Shown here piece after piece: positions 27,095-37,981 of a stretch of DNA of 64,000 bases. Position numbers and translations under genes: made by a program. The notes beneath the pieces were generated by a model that had not been told where the DNA came from, did not search any database, and saw only the letters and a list, made by a program, of their open reading frames with translations. Source of the stretch: Bacteroidales bacterium (GTDB lineage: Bacteria; Bacteroidota; Bacteroidia; Bacteroidales; VadinHA17). The stretch covers positions 1 through 64,000 of the forward strand of contig JALONV010000009.1 of the NCBI GenBank assembly GCA_025454755.1, written 5' to 3'. Every line of letters starts with the position of its first letter. The first letter of the stretch is position 1.

Positions 27095-30000
27095 ATGAAG
27101 GTTGAATTTATTTTCGAAACCAGCTGGGAAGTCTGCAATAAAGTCGGCGGAATCCATACTGTAATCTCAACAAAAGTCCTGAACATTGTAGATGAACTTG
27201 GCGATAATTACATACTTATTGGCCCGGATGTTTGGAGGGAAGATGTAAAGAATCCGGAATTCATCCCTGATGAATCGCTCTTTGTGGAATGGAAAGCAAG
27301 AGCTGCTTCTGAAGGTCTGAGGGTGAAAACAGGGCGATGGAATATTGCCGGAAAACCAATCGTGATGCTGATTGATTTTACTCCGTATTTTGGTCAGCAG
27401 AATGAGATATTCGCAAAATTCTGGGAGACTTACAAGCTCGACAGCATCTCCGGTCAGTGGGATTATGTTGAACCTGCTCTTTTCGGATATGCCGCCGGTA
27501 AACTGATCGAAAGCTTCACATCATTTTACCATGATCATCATAACATTGTTGCTCAGTTCCATGAATGGATGACCGGCATAGGTATTCTTTACCTGAAAAA
27601 GCAGGCGCCATGGATATCTACATCATTTACAACTCATGCTACTGTTTTGGGTCGTTGCGTCGCAGGAAATAACAGACCTCTGTACGGGAAGATGAAAGAA
27701 TATGTCCCCTCACAGGTTGCACGCGAGTTCAATGTTATTGCAAAACAGTCACTGGAAAAAATCTCTGCAGCCGAAGCAGATGTCTTCACTGCGGTGAGCC
27801 AGCTAACCGGAAAGGAATGCAGCCACTTTCTCGGAAAGGACGTAGATATTGTCACTCCAAATGGTTTTGAAGATTCATTTGTACCTCCGTCCGATGTCTT
27901 TGAGGAAAGAAGACATACTGCAAGAGCGAAACTTAAGAATGTGGCAGAAGCAATTCTTGGTTATAAGCTTCCTGATGACTGTGTCCTGATTGCAAACAGC
28001 GGCCGGTATGAATTCAGGAACAAGGGGGTTGATATTTTCATTGATTCCCTCGGAGAAATGAATAAAAAGGAAAAACTTAACAAACAGTGCGTTGCATTCA
28101 TTCTGATGCCGGCATATCATAAAGGTCCGCGCCAGGACGTAGCTGACATACTTTATAATAACGGACCGGCAAATGGCGGCGACAAATATCTTACCCACAG
28201 CCTTCATTATCCTTCAACCGATCCCGTACTGAACAGGATAAACGCCAATAATCTTCATAACGACGAAAAATCACAGGTCAAGGTTATTTTTGCCCCTTCC
28301 TACCTGAATGGAAATGATGGTATATTCAATATGCCATATTACGACCTTCTCATTGGATTCGACCTCTCTGTATTTCCATCCTATTATGAACCATGGGGAT
28401 ATACACCACTGGAAAGCCTGATGTTCTCGATACCCACCGTGACAACATCACTTTCGGGTTTCGGCCTCTGGGTAAGGGATTATTTCCAGAATCCGGGGAA
28501 CGGCATTGCTATAGTTGAAAGGACTGATAACAACGAAAATAAAGTTATCAGCGAAATAAGGCAATTTATGGCTATGTTCGTCGGCCTTAATGAAAATGAG
28601 ATCAGGGAGGCAAGAGCTAAAGCTCATGAGATCTCACGTATTGCAATGTGGGACAGTCTGGTTCAGCATTATTTCACCGCCTATGATATGGCCCTTGAAA
28701 AGAGCGGTGAGAGAAGAGAAGAACCCCGTGAGTTTGTCGGATTCGTTGAGGCTCCGGGTGTGCCTGTACGCAAACCGCACCAGGTACCCGTATGGAAAGA
28801 CATTTATGTTCAGAGCGACGTTCCTGAAAAACTCGCTTCTCTCAAGGAGCTTTCCAATAATCTGTGGTGGTCGTGGAACACTGAAGCAGAATTGTTGTTC
28901 AAGCGGATGGATCCGTCGCTTTGGGAGGAGGTAAAGCATAATCCAAAGTTGCTGTTAGAGAAGATAGATTATAAGAGACTCCTCGTCCTTGAGGATGATG
29001 AGGAATTTGTCGCCGACCTCGAAAAAGTAACCGGCAAATTCAGAGAATACATAAACCGTACTGACGATCCTGAAAAACCAACCATTGCATATTTCAGCAT
29101 GGAGTTCGGGATACATCCCTGCCTGAAGATATATTCCGGCGGATTGGGAATTCTGGCAGGTGACTACCTTAAGGAAGCAAGTGATTCAAACATTCATATT
29201 ATCGGTATCGGACTTCTTTACCGGTTCGGCTATTTCAGACAAAAGCTGGGACCAAAGGGAGAACAGCTTGCCATTTATGAGGCTGAAGAATTCTCAAGAC
29301 TACCGATTAATCCTGTGAAGGATGAAAAAGGTAACCACATGTCGGTCAGCATGGTATGGCCGGGAAGAACGGTGAAGATACGTGTATGGGAGGCCAAAGT
29401 AGGCAAGGTGAGCCTTGTACTTCTTGACACCGATTTTGATGATAATACTCCCGAGGACCGTACTGTTACACACCATCTTTATGGAGGTGATATTGAAAAC
29501 AGACTACGGCAGGAGCTTATTCTGGGTATCGGTGGTATTCGGGCGATGGTTGCAATGGGACTGAAACCTGATGTATACCACAGCAATGAAGGCCATTCCG
29601 CATTTATCAGCCTTGAAAGACTCAGGACTATGATTGAGGAGCACCATCTCACCTTCAGCCAGGCACTTGAAGCTGTCAGAGCTTCAACTCTTTTCACAAC
29701 ACATACACCGGTGCCGGCCGGGCATGATGCCTTTGAAGAAGATTTACTGAGAAAATATATCAGTCATTATCATAGCCGCCTGAATATTACATGGGATGAG
29801 CTTATGGCCCTGGGCCGTTGCGAGACCGACATGGACAGGAAATTTAACATGAGCTACCTTGCCACACGGATGTCGCAGGAAGTCAATGGAGTAAGCAAAC
29901 TTCACGGAGAAGTAAGCCAGGGAATGTTCAACAAACTTTGGCCCGGTTATCTCAAGGAAGAGCTTTTCATCGACTACGTCACCAACGGAGTTCACCATCC

Positions 30001-31318
30001 TACCTGGACTGCACCGGAATGGAAAGAAGTTTATAAGGAGATCACCGGAAGCGATAGTTTCGACCAGACGAACAGGGATCTCTGGGAAAAACTCTATAAT
30101 GTCGAAGACAAAAGGATCTATGATATAAAGAGCGGACTTAAAAAGGTTCTTTTTGAGAATATCAGAAAAAGACTTCAGACCGACATGATGCAAAGGCATG
30201 TGAGTCCCAGGACACTGATGAACATCAGCAGTCATCTCGATGAGAAAGCGCTTACAATAGGCTTTGCCCGGCGTTTTGCAACATATAAAAGAGCGACACT
30301 GATCTTCAGGGATCTTGACAGGCTTGCCCGCATTGTGAACAATCCCGAGAAACCCGTTCAGTTCATTTTTGCAGGAAAGGCTCATCCGCATGACGGAGGA
30401 GGCCAGGACCTGATAAGAAGGATTCTCGAAATTTCACAGATGCCTCAGTTTACCGGCAAGGTCATTTTCCTGGAAAATTATGATATCGAACTTGCCAAAT
30501 ACCTGGTGAGAGGTGTGGATATATGGCTCAATACACCGACAAGGCCTTTGGAAGCATCAGGCACAAGCGGTGAAAAAGCAGTGATGAACGGGACAATACA
30601 TTTCAGCGTTCTCGATGGCTGGTGGGTTGAAGGTTACAGAGCTTATGCAGGCTGGGCGCTTCCGAAGAAGAAATCATTTGAAAACCAGGATCTTCAGGAT
30701 GATGTAGACGCAGAGACGATCTATAACATGCTCGAATTTGAAATAATCCCGGCTTATTATTCATTTGACAACCAGGGCGTTCCCGTAGAATGGGTCAGCC
30801 TTATCAAGAACACCATGATCAAGATCGCTCCTGAGTTTACGATGAAACGCCAGCTCGACGATTACTGCGAAAAATATTACTACAAGCTGTTTACACGTAG
30901 TAAATATCTCATTGCCAACAATTTTGACAAGGCAAAAGAGATGGCTGTATGGAAGAAGACAATGAAAGATGAGTGGGATAACATAGAGGTACTGAATTAC
31001 AGCTTTGAGAAACCCGGCGAAAATATTTATCATTCAGGCCATGATTATAAAGCTGAAATAGCACTACATGTCCACAAAATACCAAAGGAAAATGTAGGTG
31101 TCGAGTTTATCATCACTCATATGAGCAAGGAGGGCGAGCATGAGTTTGTGGCAAGCAATGAATTTGTACTTGTAAGCAGCAGGAGCGGGAAATGCCTGTA
31201 CAGGGCAAACCTGGTTCCGGAAAAAGCAGGCACATTCTTCTATGGCATAAGGATATACCCCAAACATAAGGATCTTCCGCACAAGCAGGATTTCTATCTG
31301 CTGCGCTGGATCGATTAA
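27095..31318 (+). CDS. glycogen synthase (GT3-like)/alpha-glucan phosphorylase fusion protein
   Basis: N-terminal ~560 aa: FETSWEVCNKVGGIHTVISTK...FPSYYEPWGYTPLESLMF; then DUF3417-like LKELSNNLWWSWN and phosphorylase TIAYFSMEFGIHPCLKIYSGGLGILAGDYLK...RPLEASGTSGEKAVMNG. Confidence 0.93.
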   Translation: MKVEFIFETSWEVCNKVGGIHTVISTKVLNIVDELGDNYILIGPDVWREDVKNPEFIPDESLFVEWKARAASEGLRVKTGRWNIAGKPIVMLIDFTPYFGQQNEIFAKFWETYKLDSISGQWDYVEPALFGYAAGKLIESFTSFYHDHHNIVAQFHEWMTGIGILYLKKQAPWISTSFTTHATVLGRCVAGNNRPLYGKMKEYVPSQVAREFNVIAKQSLEKISAAEADVFTAVSQLTGKECSHFLGKDVDIVTPNGFEDSFVPPSDVFEERRHTARAKLKNVAEAILGYKLPDDCVLIANSGRYEFRNKGVDIFIDSLGEMNKKEKLNKQCVAFILMPAYHKGPRQDVADILYNNGPANGGDKYLTHSLHYPSTDPVLNRINANNLHNDEKSQVKVIFAPSYLNGNDGIFNMPYYDLLIGFDLSVFPSYYEPWGYTPLESLMFSIPTVTTSLSGFGLWVRDYFQNPGNGIAIVERTDNNENKVISEIRQFMAMFVGLNENEIREARAKAHEISRIAMWDSLVQHYFTAYDMALEKSGERREEPREFVGFVEAPGVPVRKPHQVPVWKDIYVQSDVPEKLASLKELSNNLWWSWNTEAELLFKRMDPSLWEEVKHNPKLLLEKIDYKRLLVLEDDEEFVADLEKVTGKFREYINRTDDPEKPTIAYFSMEFGIHPCLKIYSGGLGILAGDYLKEASDSNIHIIGIGLLYRFGYFRQKLGPKGEQLAIYEAEEFSRLPINPVKDEKGNHMSVSMVWPGRTVKIRVWEAKVGKVSLVLLDTDFDDNTPEDRTVTHHLYGGDIENRLRQELILGIGGIRAMVAMGLKPDVYHSNEGHSAFISLERLRTMIEEHHLTFSQALEAVRASTLFTTHTPVPAGHDAFEEDLLRKYISHYHSRLNITWDELMALGRCETDMDRKFNMSYLATRMSQEVNGVSKLHGEVSQGMFNKLWPGYLKEELFIDYVTNGVHHPTWTAPEWKEVYKEITGSDSFDQTNRDLWEKLYNVEDKRIYDIKSGLKKVLFENIRKRLQTDMMQRHVSPRTLMNISSHLDEKALTIGFARRFATYKRATLIFRDLDRLARIVNNPEKPVQFIFAGKAHPHDGGGQDLIRRILEISQMPQFTGKVIFLENYDIELAKYLVRGVDIWLNTPTRPLEASGTSGEKAVMNGTIHFSVLDGWWVEGYRAYAGWALPKKKSFENQDLQDDVDAETIYNMLEFEIIPAYYSFDNQGVPVEWVSLIKNTMIKIAPEFTMKRQLDDYCEKYYYKLFTRSKYLIANNFDKAKEMAVWKKTMKDEWDNIEVLNYSFEKPGENIYHSGHDYKAEIALHVHKIPKENVGVEFIITHMSKEGEHEFVASNEFVLVSSRSGKCLYRANLVPEKAGTFFYGIRIYPKHKDLPHKQDFYLLRWID

Positions 31319-33348
31319 ATATCGGTTGCTTTCCTGATAGCCTCCCTTTTGAATACAATGGCTGTTCTTGAAGGCAGGTACAAATAGAGCTGGAAGGGAA
31401 CATTCAATGTTGTCCTTTCTGCTTTTCTGACAGATGTATATACTGATCTTCTGTCTATACGGTCGAATCCTCCAAATTCGGGATTATCGGAATCAATGAT
31501 CATACTGAATTTTCCCTTAACTGGTATTCCATAGTCGGTAAATGAGCGGGTTGGATTGAAGTTGAAAACGAAAAGCAGATCGCCTCTTGTGAAAGCAATG
31601 ATCTTGTCATTGCTGTTCTCTGTTAATCTTCCGATATAAAGGTCGTCGAGTATCCTGTAATTATGCTGAAGTGCAGTCATTTGCCTGTCGAACCTGGCAA
31701 GGAACTGGTATTTGAGATCATTGTTTTCCAGGAGCTGCCATTGCCTGAGCGCATATTTGTAACTCCAGTTGTTTCCTTCACGGGGAAAATCAATCCACTC
31801 GGGATGCCCGAACTCGTTTCCCATGAAATTCAGATAACCACCGCCTGCAGTGCTGAAAGTCAGGAGGCGGATCATTTTATGAAGAGCAATGCCACGGTCG
31901 ATATTAAAGCTGTGGTGTGATTTTGTCATACCGGTGTACATCTCGGCATCTATCATTCTGAAAATAAGTGTCTTGTCTCCGACGAGTGCCTGGTCGTGCG
32001 ATTCACAGTACGAAATTATTTTTTCTTCAGGGCGGTGCTGTGTAAGCTCATGCATCAGATGTCCCATATCCCAGTTCTCATCCATGGTCTCCTTGATAAG
32101 TTTGATCCAGAAGTCGGGAACGCCCATAGAAAGCCTGTAATCAAACCCATAACCCCTTTTTGATGTTTCTGCTGCAAGACCAGGCATTCCGCTCATCTCT
32201 TCCGCGACAGTAATTGAATGTGGCCTGAATTCATGGATCATTTTATTAGCCAGGTAGAGGTATACAAGCGCATCAACATCCTGCCCTGCGTCAAAATATT
32301 CACCATAGGAAGTAAAATTCTTTCCCAGTCCATGGTCATAATAGATCATACTGGTAATGCCATCGAACCGGAATCCGTCAAACTTATATTCTTCCAGCCA
32401 GTAGCGGCAGTTGGATAACAGGAAATGTATCACACTATCCTTGCCATAGTCGAAGCAGAGCGAATCCCATGCTATATGATTTCTGCGATTTCCCGTGTGG
32501 AAATACTGGCCGGGAGAACCATCGAAAAGACCCAGTCCCTCGTTCACATTCTTGACGGAATGGGAATGAACAAGATCCATGATGACCCGCAGGCCCGCCT
32601 TATGTGCGTTGTCAATCAGCTCTTTAAGCTCTTCGGGTGTCCCGAAGCGCGATGAGGCTGCAAAGAAATTGGCAACGTGATATCCGAATGATCCATATAA
32701 AGGGTGTTCCTGGACGGCCATCAGCTGGATTGTATTATAACCTGCCCTGGCAATTATGGGAATAATATTATCAGTGAATTCCCTGTACGTCCCTGTTTTC
32801 TCCAGAGGAGTGGCCATACCTACATGAGCCTCATATATCACCGGGGTTGTTGCTTCTGAAACAAAAGTTTCAATTTGCCATTTATAGGATTTTTCAGGAA
32901 TCCAGACCTGGGCGGAGAAGATCTTAGTCCTGTCGTCCTGAACCACACGGTTTGCATAGGAAGGGATACGCTCTCCCTTACCGCCATGCCAGTGAACACT
33001 AAGCTTGTACAGGTCGCCATGGTTCATCGCCTGAATCGGGAATATTATTTCCCAATCGCCATGCTGATTGATCCTGGTCATCCTGAACTCAGGCTTCTCC
33101 TTCCAACCCGTAAATGTTCCTTTCAGGAAGATATCAGTTGCATTAGGCGCATGCTCCCTGAAGATCCAATTGTCTTTGTCCCTGTGAAGGCCGTAATAGA
33201 AATGTCCCATGGCAAATCCGGAGAGAGTTCCACTGCCGGCAAGCTGCCTTTCTTTCTGATGACATTTGCTTATCCGTTCATCAATTATTTCTGTGAATGG
33301 TTTCAGCCAGGGATCGACAGTATAAAATTTTGCAGCACCAGTCTTCAT
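31315..33348 (-). CDS. glgB: 1,4-alpha-glucan branching enzyme
   Basis: YEAHVGMA, VIMDLVHSHSVKN, DGFRFDGITSM, GNEFGHPEWIDFPREGN. Confidence 0.95.
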   Translation of the reverse strand: MKTGAAKFYTVDPWLKPFTEIIDERISKCHQKERQLAGSGTLSGFAMGHFYYGLHRDKDNWIFREHAPNATDIFLKGTFTGWKEKPEFRMTRINQHGDWEIIFPIQAMNHGDLYKLSVHWHGGKGERIPSYANRVVQDDRTKIFSAQVWIPEKSYKWQIETFVSEATTPVIYEAHVGMATPLEKTGTYREFTDNIIPIIARAGYNTIQLMAVQEHPLYGSFGYHVANFFAASSRFGTPEELKELIDNAHKAGLRVIMDLVHSHSVKNVNEGLGLFDGSPGQYFHTGNRRNHIAWDSLCFDYGKDSVIHFLLSNCRYWLEEYKFDGFRFDGITSMIYYDHGLGKNFTSYGEYFDAGQDVDALVYLYLANKMIHEFRPHSITVAEEMSGMPGLAAETSKRGYGFDYRLSMGVPDFWIKLIKETMDENWDMGHLMHELTQHRPEEKIISYCESHDQALVGDKTLIFRMIDAEMYTGMTKSHHSFNIDRGIALHKMIRLLTFSTAGGGYLNFMGNEFGHPEWIDFPREGNNWSYKYALRQWQLLENNDLKYQFLARFDRQMTALQHNYRILDDLYIGRLTENSNDKIIAFTRGDLLFVFNFNPTRSFTDYGIPVKGKFSMIIDSDNPEFGGFDRIDRRSVYTSVRKAERTTLNVPFQLYLYLPSRTAIVFKREAIRKATDI

Positions 33349-33443
33349 GGATTGGATATATTAGCATAAAAATACAAAAACTAAATCATAATTAACTGCC
33401 ATATTGCAATGCTTTGCTAATTTTGCGGCGATATATTCCATGT

Positions 33444-34373
33444 ATGGAAATTCACGAAGGATACTATAACCTGGATCTGAAAAAGCCTGTCGTCACCATG
33501 GGTATTTTCGATGGTGTCCATCGAGGACACAGGATTCTTCTTGATACACTTGTGAATTGCGCTGCTGCTTCAGGAGGTGAATCCGTCGTTATCACTTTTG
33601 ACCCGCATCCGCGGCTGGTGTTGGACAAGAACAAAAAGAAACTGTCATTCCTTTCTGATATGGATGAGAAAAGACAACTTCTTGAAAAAGCACATGTCAA
33701 TCATCTGATTATTATCAGTTTCACTCCCGCATTCAGCAGAATGACTGCCAACGATTTCGTCAGGAAAGTGCTTGCCGAAAAAGTAAAAACCAGGTACCTT
33801 ATTATCGGCCATGACCATCATTTCGGATACCATGGCGAAGGTAATTTTGATACTGTCAATAAATGCGCGTCCTCGATGGGATTTGTTGTCGAACAGTTAC
33901 GGGGACTTAAGTCCAGGGAAGGTGTCATCAGCTCATCACTCATACGCGAAGCTCTGCTGACTGGAAACCTTGATAATGCAAACAAATGGCTTGGATACTG
34001 TTATTCGCTTAAGGGACAAGTTGTTAAGGGAAGAGGAATCGGAAGGAAACTGGGATTTCCCACAGCAAACCTTAAACCATGCTACAGATATAAACTAATT
34101 CCTGCCGACGGTGTTTATGCTGTGGAAGTAAAAGTGAATAATGAAATAAAACCGGGTATGCTGAGCATTGGTACAAATCCAACAGTAAGCAAAGAACCCG
34201 GAAGGAGATCGGTAGAAGTAAATATTTTTGATTTCGGGAGAGATATTTACGGGATGGAAATTGAGGTAATGTTCAGATATCGCCTGCGCAACGAGATCAG
34301 ATTTGAGACTGTCGGACAGCTTTCTCTGCAAATGCAGCAGGACAGGGCGGTGGCTCTCACCCTTCTGGTATGA
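33444..34373 (+). CDS. ribF: bifunctional riboflavin kinase/FAD synthetase
   Basis: TMGIFDGVHRGHR, GHDHHFGYHGEG, GRKLGFPTANL. Confidence 0.95.
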   Translation: MEIHEGYYNLDLKKPVVTMGIFDGVHRGHRILLDTLVNCAAASGGESVVITFDPHPRLVLDKNKKKLSFLSDMDEKRQLLEKAHVNHLIIISFTPAFSRMTANDFVRKVLAEKVKTRYLIIGHDHHFGYHGEGNFDTVNKCASSMGFVVEQLRGLKSREGVISSSLIREALLTGNLDNANKWLGYCYSLKGQVVKGRGIGRKLGFPTANLKPCYRYKLIPADGVYAVEVKVNNEIKPGMLSIGTNPTVSKEPGRRSVEVNIFDFGRDIYGMEIEVMFRYRLRNEIRFETVGQLSLQMQQDRAVALTLLV

Positions 34374-34423
34374 ACAACAACCGGTATATTTTGTTAAATT
34401 TGCAGGCTTAACATGAAATAAAG

Positions 34424-35839
34424 ATGACATTAGTAAAGGAAAAAATGGAATATAAAGTAAAAGATATCTCCCTTTCCGATTTTGGAAGAAAGGAGATAAA
34501 AATAGCTGAAAAGGAGATGCCTGGACTTCTGGCAATAAGGAAGAAATATGCAGCTGAAAAGCCGCTTAAGGGAGCACGGATCACGGGTTCTCTTCATATG
34601 ACAATCCAGACTGCCGTTCTGATTGAGACTCTGAAAGAACTTGGAGCTGACGTTCGCTGGGCAAGCTGCAATATTTTTTCGACTCAGGATCATGCCGCCG
34701 CCGCGATAGCAAAAGCCGGAATCCCTGTATTTGCATGGAAAGGAGAGTCCCTTGAAGAGTACTGGTGGTGCACTGCGCAGGCGCTTTCATTTCCGGAAGG
34801 CAAAGGCCCGAATCTCATTGTTGATGATGGCGGTGATGCATCTCTTCTTGTTCATCTTGGCTATAAGGCGGAAAATGATCCTTCGATTCTCGAAAAGAAA
34901 CCATCCAGCCGCGAAGAAGCAATTATCTTTTCAACCCTTAAAAATATCCTTGCAGACGAACCGGGCAAATGGCATCGTGCAGTTGCTGAACTCAAAGGCA
35001 TTTCGGAAGAGACAACAACGGGTGTTCACAGGCTTTACCAGATGCTCGACAACAATGAGTTGCTGGTGCCGGCAATAAATGTTAACGATTCGGTAACAAA
35101 ATCCAAGTTCGATAATCTTTATGGTTGCCGCGAATCACTTGCCGACGGAATAAAAAGAGCCACTGATGTGATGATTGCAGGCAAAATTGTTGTAGTCTGC
35201 GGTTATGGCGATGTAGGCAAGGGCTGTGCAAAATCGATGAGAGCTTACGGGGCAAGGGTGATAATCACAGAGATCGATCCGATCTGTGCTCTCCAGGCAT
35301 CCATGGAAGGCTTTGAGGTAAAAACTATTGAAGATACACTGGATGAGGGAAATATTTTTGTCACCGCAACCGGTAACCGTGATATAATAACTGTTGAGCA
35401 CATGAAGAAAATGAAGGACCAGGCTATCGTTTGCAATATTGGTCACTTCGACAACGAGATACAGGTTGATGGATTGAATGATTTCAAAGGCATCAATAAA
35501 ATTAATATCAAGCCGCAGGTTGACCAGTATGTATTCCCTGACGGGCATGCTGTTTTTATTCTTGCAGAGGGCAGGCTTGTGAACCTGGGTTGTGCCACGG
35601 GTCATCCTTCATTTGTGATGAGCAACTCATTCAGTAACCAGACTCTTGCACAGATCGATCTTTGGAAAAAAGATTATAAGATCGGCGTTTACAGGCTTCC
35701 CAAATATCTTGATGAGGAGGTCGCAAGGCTTCATCTTGGCCAGCTTGGAGTAAAGCTTACGCAGCTTACGAAAGAACAGGCTGATTATATTGGTGTACCG
35801 AAGGAGGGACCTTATAAACCGGAGCATTACCGATATTAA
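34424..35839 (+). CDS. ahcY: adenosylhomocysteinase
   Basis: [47 protein letters not shown]-terminal KPEHYRY. Confidence 0.97.
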   Translation: MTLVKEKMEYKVKDISLSDFGRKEIKIAEKEMPGLLAIRKKYAAEKPLKGARITGSLHMTIQTAVLIETLKELGADVRWASCNIFSTQDHAAAAIAKAGIPVFAWKGESLEEYWWCTAQALSFPEGKGPNLIVDDGGDASLLVHLGYKAENDPSILEKKPSSREEAIIFSTLKNILADEPGKWHRAVAELKGISEETTTGVHRLYQMLDNNELLVPAINVNDSVTKSKFDNLYGCRESLADGIKRATDVMIAGKIVVVCGYGDVGKGCAKSMRAYGARVIITEIDPICALQASMEGFEVKTIEDTLDEGNIFVTATGNRDIITVEHMKKMKDQAIVCNIGHFDNEIQVDGLNDFKGINKINIKPQVDQYVFPDGHAVFILAEGRLVNLGCATGHPSFVMSNSFSNQTLAQIDLWKKDYKIGVYRLPKYLDEEVARLHLGQLGVKLTQLTKEQADYIGVPKEGPYKPEHYRY

Positions 35840-36366
35840 TAATTCTGAACAGTCAGGTATCTGCCATTCAGAATAGTTCTATAGTTTTTCAACGGGTATC
35901 TGCCAGGACCTGATGCAGGAGTCCCGGATGCGGCAAGTGCATATGTAGTATTGCATTTTGGGCATCTGGCGATCGTAAAATCAATAATTACTTTTACGCT
36001 CTGTCCGTTATCGACATATTCATGAGGGCAGGTCCTGTCATATGCATAATATCCATCAGCACCGGAAAATATTATTATGCCATTCCCATTATATCCGCCT
36101 GCATACCTGGCATAATCGATCCTTTGATCGCCTGCATCAACTGTATCAGATCCAACCAGATTGTAAATGTTCGGAAAATCCAGAAGATCTATGGTGAAGT
36201 CGACATACTCATACGGTATCACATCATTTTTATTCTTTTCGCATGAAATCAGCAGAGAAGTAATTACCAGTATAAGGAAAAAATATTTTAATTTTGGGCT
36301 TGTGGGCATTTCCGGTTTAATTTTCGGTAAAATTAGCATTACCGGTGGAAATGTAACGAAAAACAA
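35836..36366 (-). CDS. Rieske-like lipoprotein with altered ligand set
   Basis: Lipobox-like [20 protein letters not shown] ... [30 protein letters not shown]. Confidence 0.7.
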   Translation of the reverse strand: MFFVTFPPVMLILPKIKPEMPTSPKLKYFFLILVITSLLISCEKNKNDVIPYEYVDFTIDLLDFPNIYNLVGSDTVDAGDQRIDYARYAGGYNGNGIIIFSGADGYYAYDRTCPHEYVDNGQSVKVIIDFTIARCPKCNTTYALAASGTPASGPGRYPLKNYRTILNGRYLTVQNY

Positions 36367-36389
36367 TATGTGTTTATTTTAATTATCTT

Positions 36390-36782
36390 ATGATGAACAG
36401 ACTCGCTATCAGAAAAATCCTTGTTTTATCATTTAGCTTCTTTATCACTATTACATTTTGCGAAAGCCGATCATATGGCCGTACAATAGTTACAGGCCAT
36501 TTGATTAGCATGTCAGACATGCCGGTTCAACAAAAGAAGTCAAAAGTAAGTAGACCCAAATCAGCCAGGAAAGTACAGAAGGAAGCGGATAAGAAAGAAA
36601 AAAAGCAGGATAAGGATTATGCAAAGTTCGTAAAGGAGAATCAGAAAAGGTCGATTGAGATACAAACGCCTGAGGTTAAGGCCCGTATGAAGCAGAACGT
36701 TAAAAATGCCAATGCAAACTACAAGGCAAAAAAGAAGAACAATGCTTCCAGGACAAAACAGGCCGGGAAAAAATACAGGTAA
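36390..36782 (+). CDS. small Lys-rich hypothetical secreted protein
   Basis: ORF with N-terminal hydrophobic segment and basic remainder. Confidence 0.5.
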   Translation: MMNRLAIRKILVLSFSFFITITFCESRSYGRTIVTGHLISMSDMPVQQKKSKVSRPKSARKVQKEADKKEKKQDKDYAKFVKENQKRSIEIQTPEVKARMKQNVKNANANYKAKKKNNASRTKQAGKKYR

Positions 36783-36831
36783 AGACAAATAAAAAAATAT
36801 GATTTTGTAAACATCTTATTTTCAGGTTTTT

Positions 36832-36863
36832 TTTGGATTTATTTTAAGAATTTATTATATTTG
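36832..36863 (+). promoter_or_regulatory. Bacteroidetes-type promoter of greA (TTTG-N20-TATATTTG)
   Basis: TTTG 36832-36835, 20-nt spacer, TATATTTG 36856-36863. Confidence 0.8.
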
Positions 36864-36867
36864 TCTT

Positions 36868-36907
36868 ATGAAGAGTTCCGGAAACCCCGGAATTCTTCAT
36901 GTTTTTT
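36868..36907 (+). terminator. terminator-like hairpin in the greA leader (candidate attenuator)
   Basis: atgaagagttccgg-aaacc-ccggaattcttcat, arms 13/14 complementary, followed by gtttttt. Confidence 0.65.
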
Positions 36908-36923
36908 AATATAACAGCTTACC

Positions 36924-37397
36924 ATGCCGGAGGTTTTATACAATACGGAAGAGGGTCTTCAGAAGTTGAAAGACGAACTTGAACAGCTCAGGGCTGTTGA
37001 AAGACCTATGATAGCAAGGATGTTATCCGATGCAAGGGCTCAGGGCGACCTGACCGAGAATGCCGAATATGCTGCTGCAAAAGAGGCACAGGCTATGCTT
37101 GAGGCAAAGATTGCAAAGCTTGAAGATCTTATTGCCAGGTCAAGGATTATTGACGAATCTAAAATTGACACCAAAACGGTAAGAATACTTAACAAGGTCA
37201 GGATCCGGAACAAGGTGAATAACACTGTAATGGAGTACCAGCTTGTCCCGGAAAGCGAAGCTAACCTGAAACTGGGCAAAATTGCCGTTAGTTCACCTAT
37301 TGCCCAGGGACTCATTGGCAGGAAAGTAGGAGAGGTGGTGGAGATAAAAGTCCCGTCAGGCATTATTCCTTTTGAGATTGTTTCTATCTCACTATAG
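36924..37397 (+). CDS. greA: transcription elongation factor GreA
   Basis: LQKLKDELEQLRAVERP, DARAQGDLTENAEYAAAKEAQ. Confidence 0.96.
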   Translation: MPEVLYNTEEGLQKLKDELEQLRAVERPMIARMLSDARAQGDLTENAEYAAAKEAQAMLEAKIAKLEDLIARSRIIDESKIDTKTVRILNKVRIRNKVNNTVMEYQLVPESEANLKLGKIAVSSPIAQGLIGRKVGEVVEIKVPSGIIPFEIVSISL

Positions 37398-37415
37398 TTA
37401 TTTGATATTAGTCAT

Positions 37416-37814
37416 ATGGCATCTGTTTTTACAAGGATCATCAATGGGGAAATACCTTGTTATAAGGTGGCTGAAGATGACAGGTATTTTGCATTTCTCG
37501 ATATCAATCCGCTGAGAGAAGGCCATACTCTTGTTGTGCCCAAACAGGAAACTGATTACATTTTTGATCTTGACGACGACACGCTTTCAGGAATGATCAT
37601 GTTCTCGAAAAAAGTCGCCGCTGCAATCAGCGCAGCAATACCCTGTGCCAGGATCGGAGTGGCTATTCTGGGCCTTGAGATTCCGCATGCACATATTCAC
37701 CTGGTGCCTATGAATTCAATGGAGGATGTGAATTTCAAGAATCCAAAGCTGAAACTTACTCCGGAAGAATTCAAAGCAATAGCAGAAAAAATCAGTTCGA
37801 AAATAATACTATAG
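37416..37814 (+). CDS. HIT family hydrolase
   Basis: FTRIINGEIPCYKV, HAHIHLVP. Confidence 0.95.
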   Translation: MASVFTRIINGEIPCYKVAEDDRYFAFLDINPLREGHTLVVPKQETDYIFDLDDDTLSGMIMFSKKVAAAISAAIPCARIGVAILGLEIPHAHIHLVPMNSMEDVNFKNPKLKLTPEEFKAIAEKISSKIIL

Positions 37815-37911
37815 ATACTTCGTTGCACAAATTGAACTACATTTCAAGCTGAGGAGATTCCTCACTTCACTTCGTTCCGTTCGGAATGACATCGAATTTT
37901 TAAAGAGAAGG

Positions 37912-37981
37912 GGACAGAAGCGGCGATTCGCAGGCTGATTTATTATAGATCAAATTTTCTTGCGAATAGCCGCTTCTGTCC
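37912..37981. repeat. 70-bp foldback (ggacagaagcggc ... gccgcttctgtcc), nested in larger imperfect inverted repeat
   Basis: Arms 37912-37934 and 37959-37981 match at about 20/23 positions. Confidence 0.85.

Noticed and set aside
29744-30391. 215-aa minus-strand ORF
   Set aside because: Antisense shadow of the synthase/phosphorylase fusion gene.
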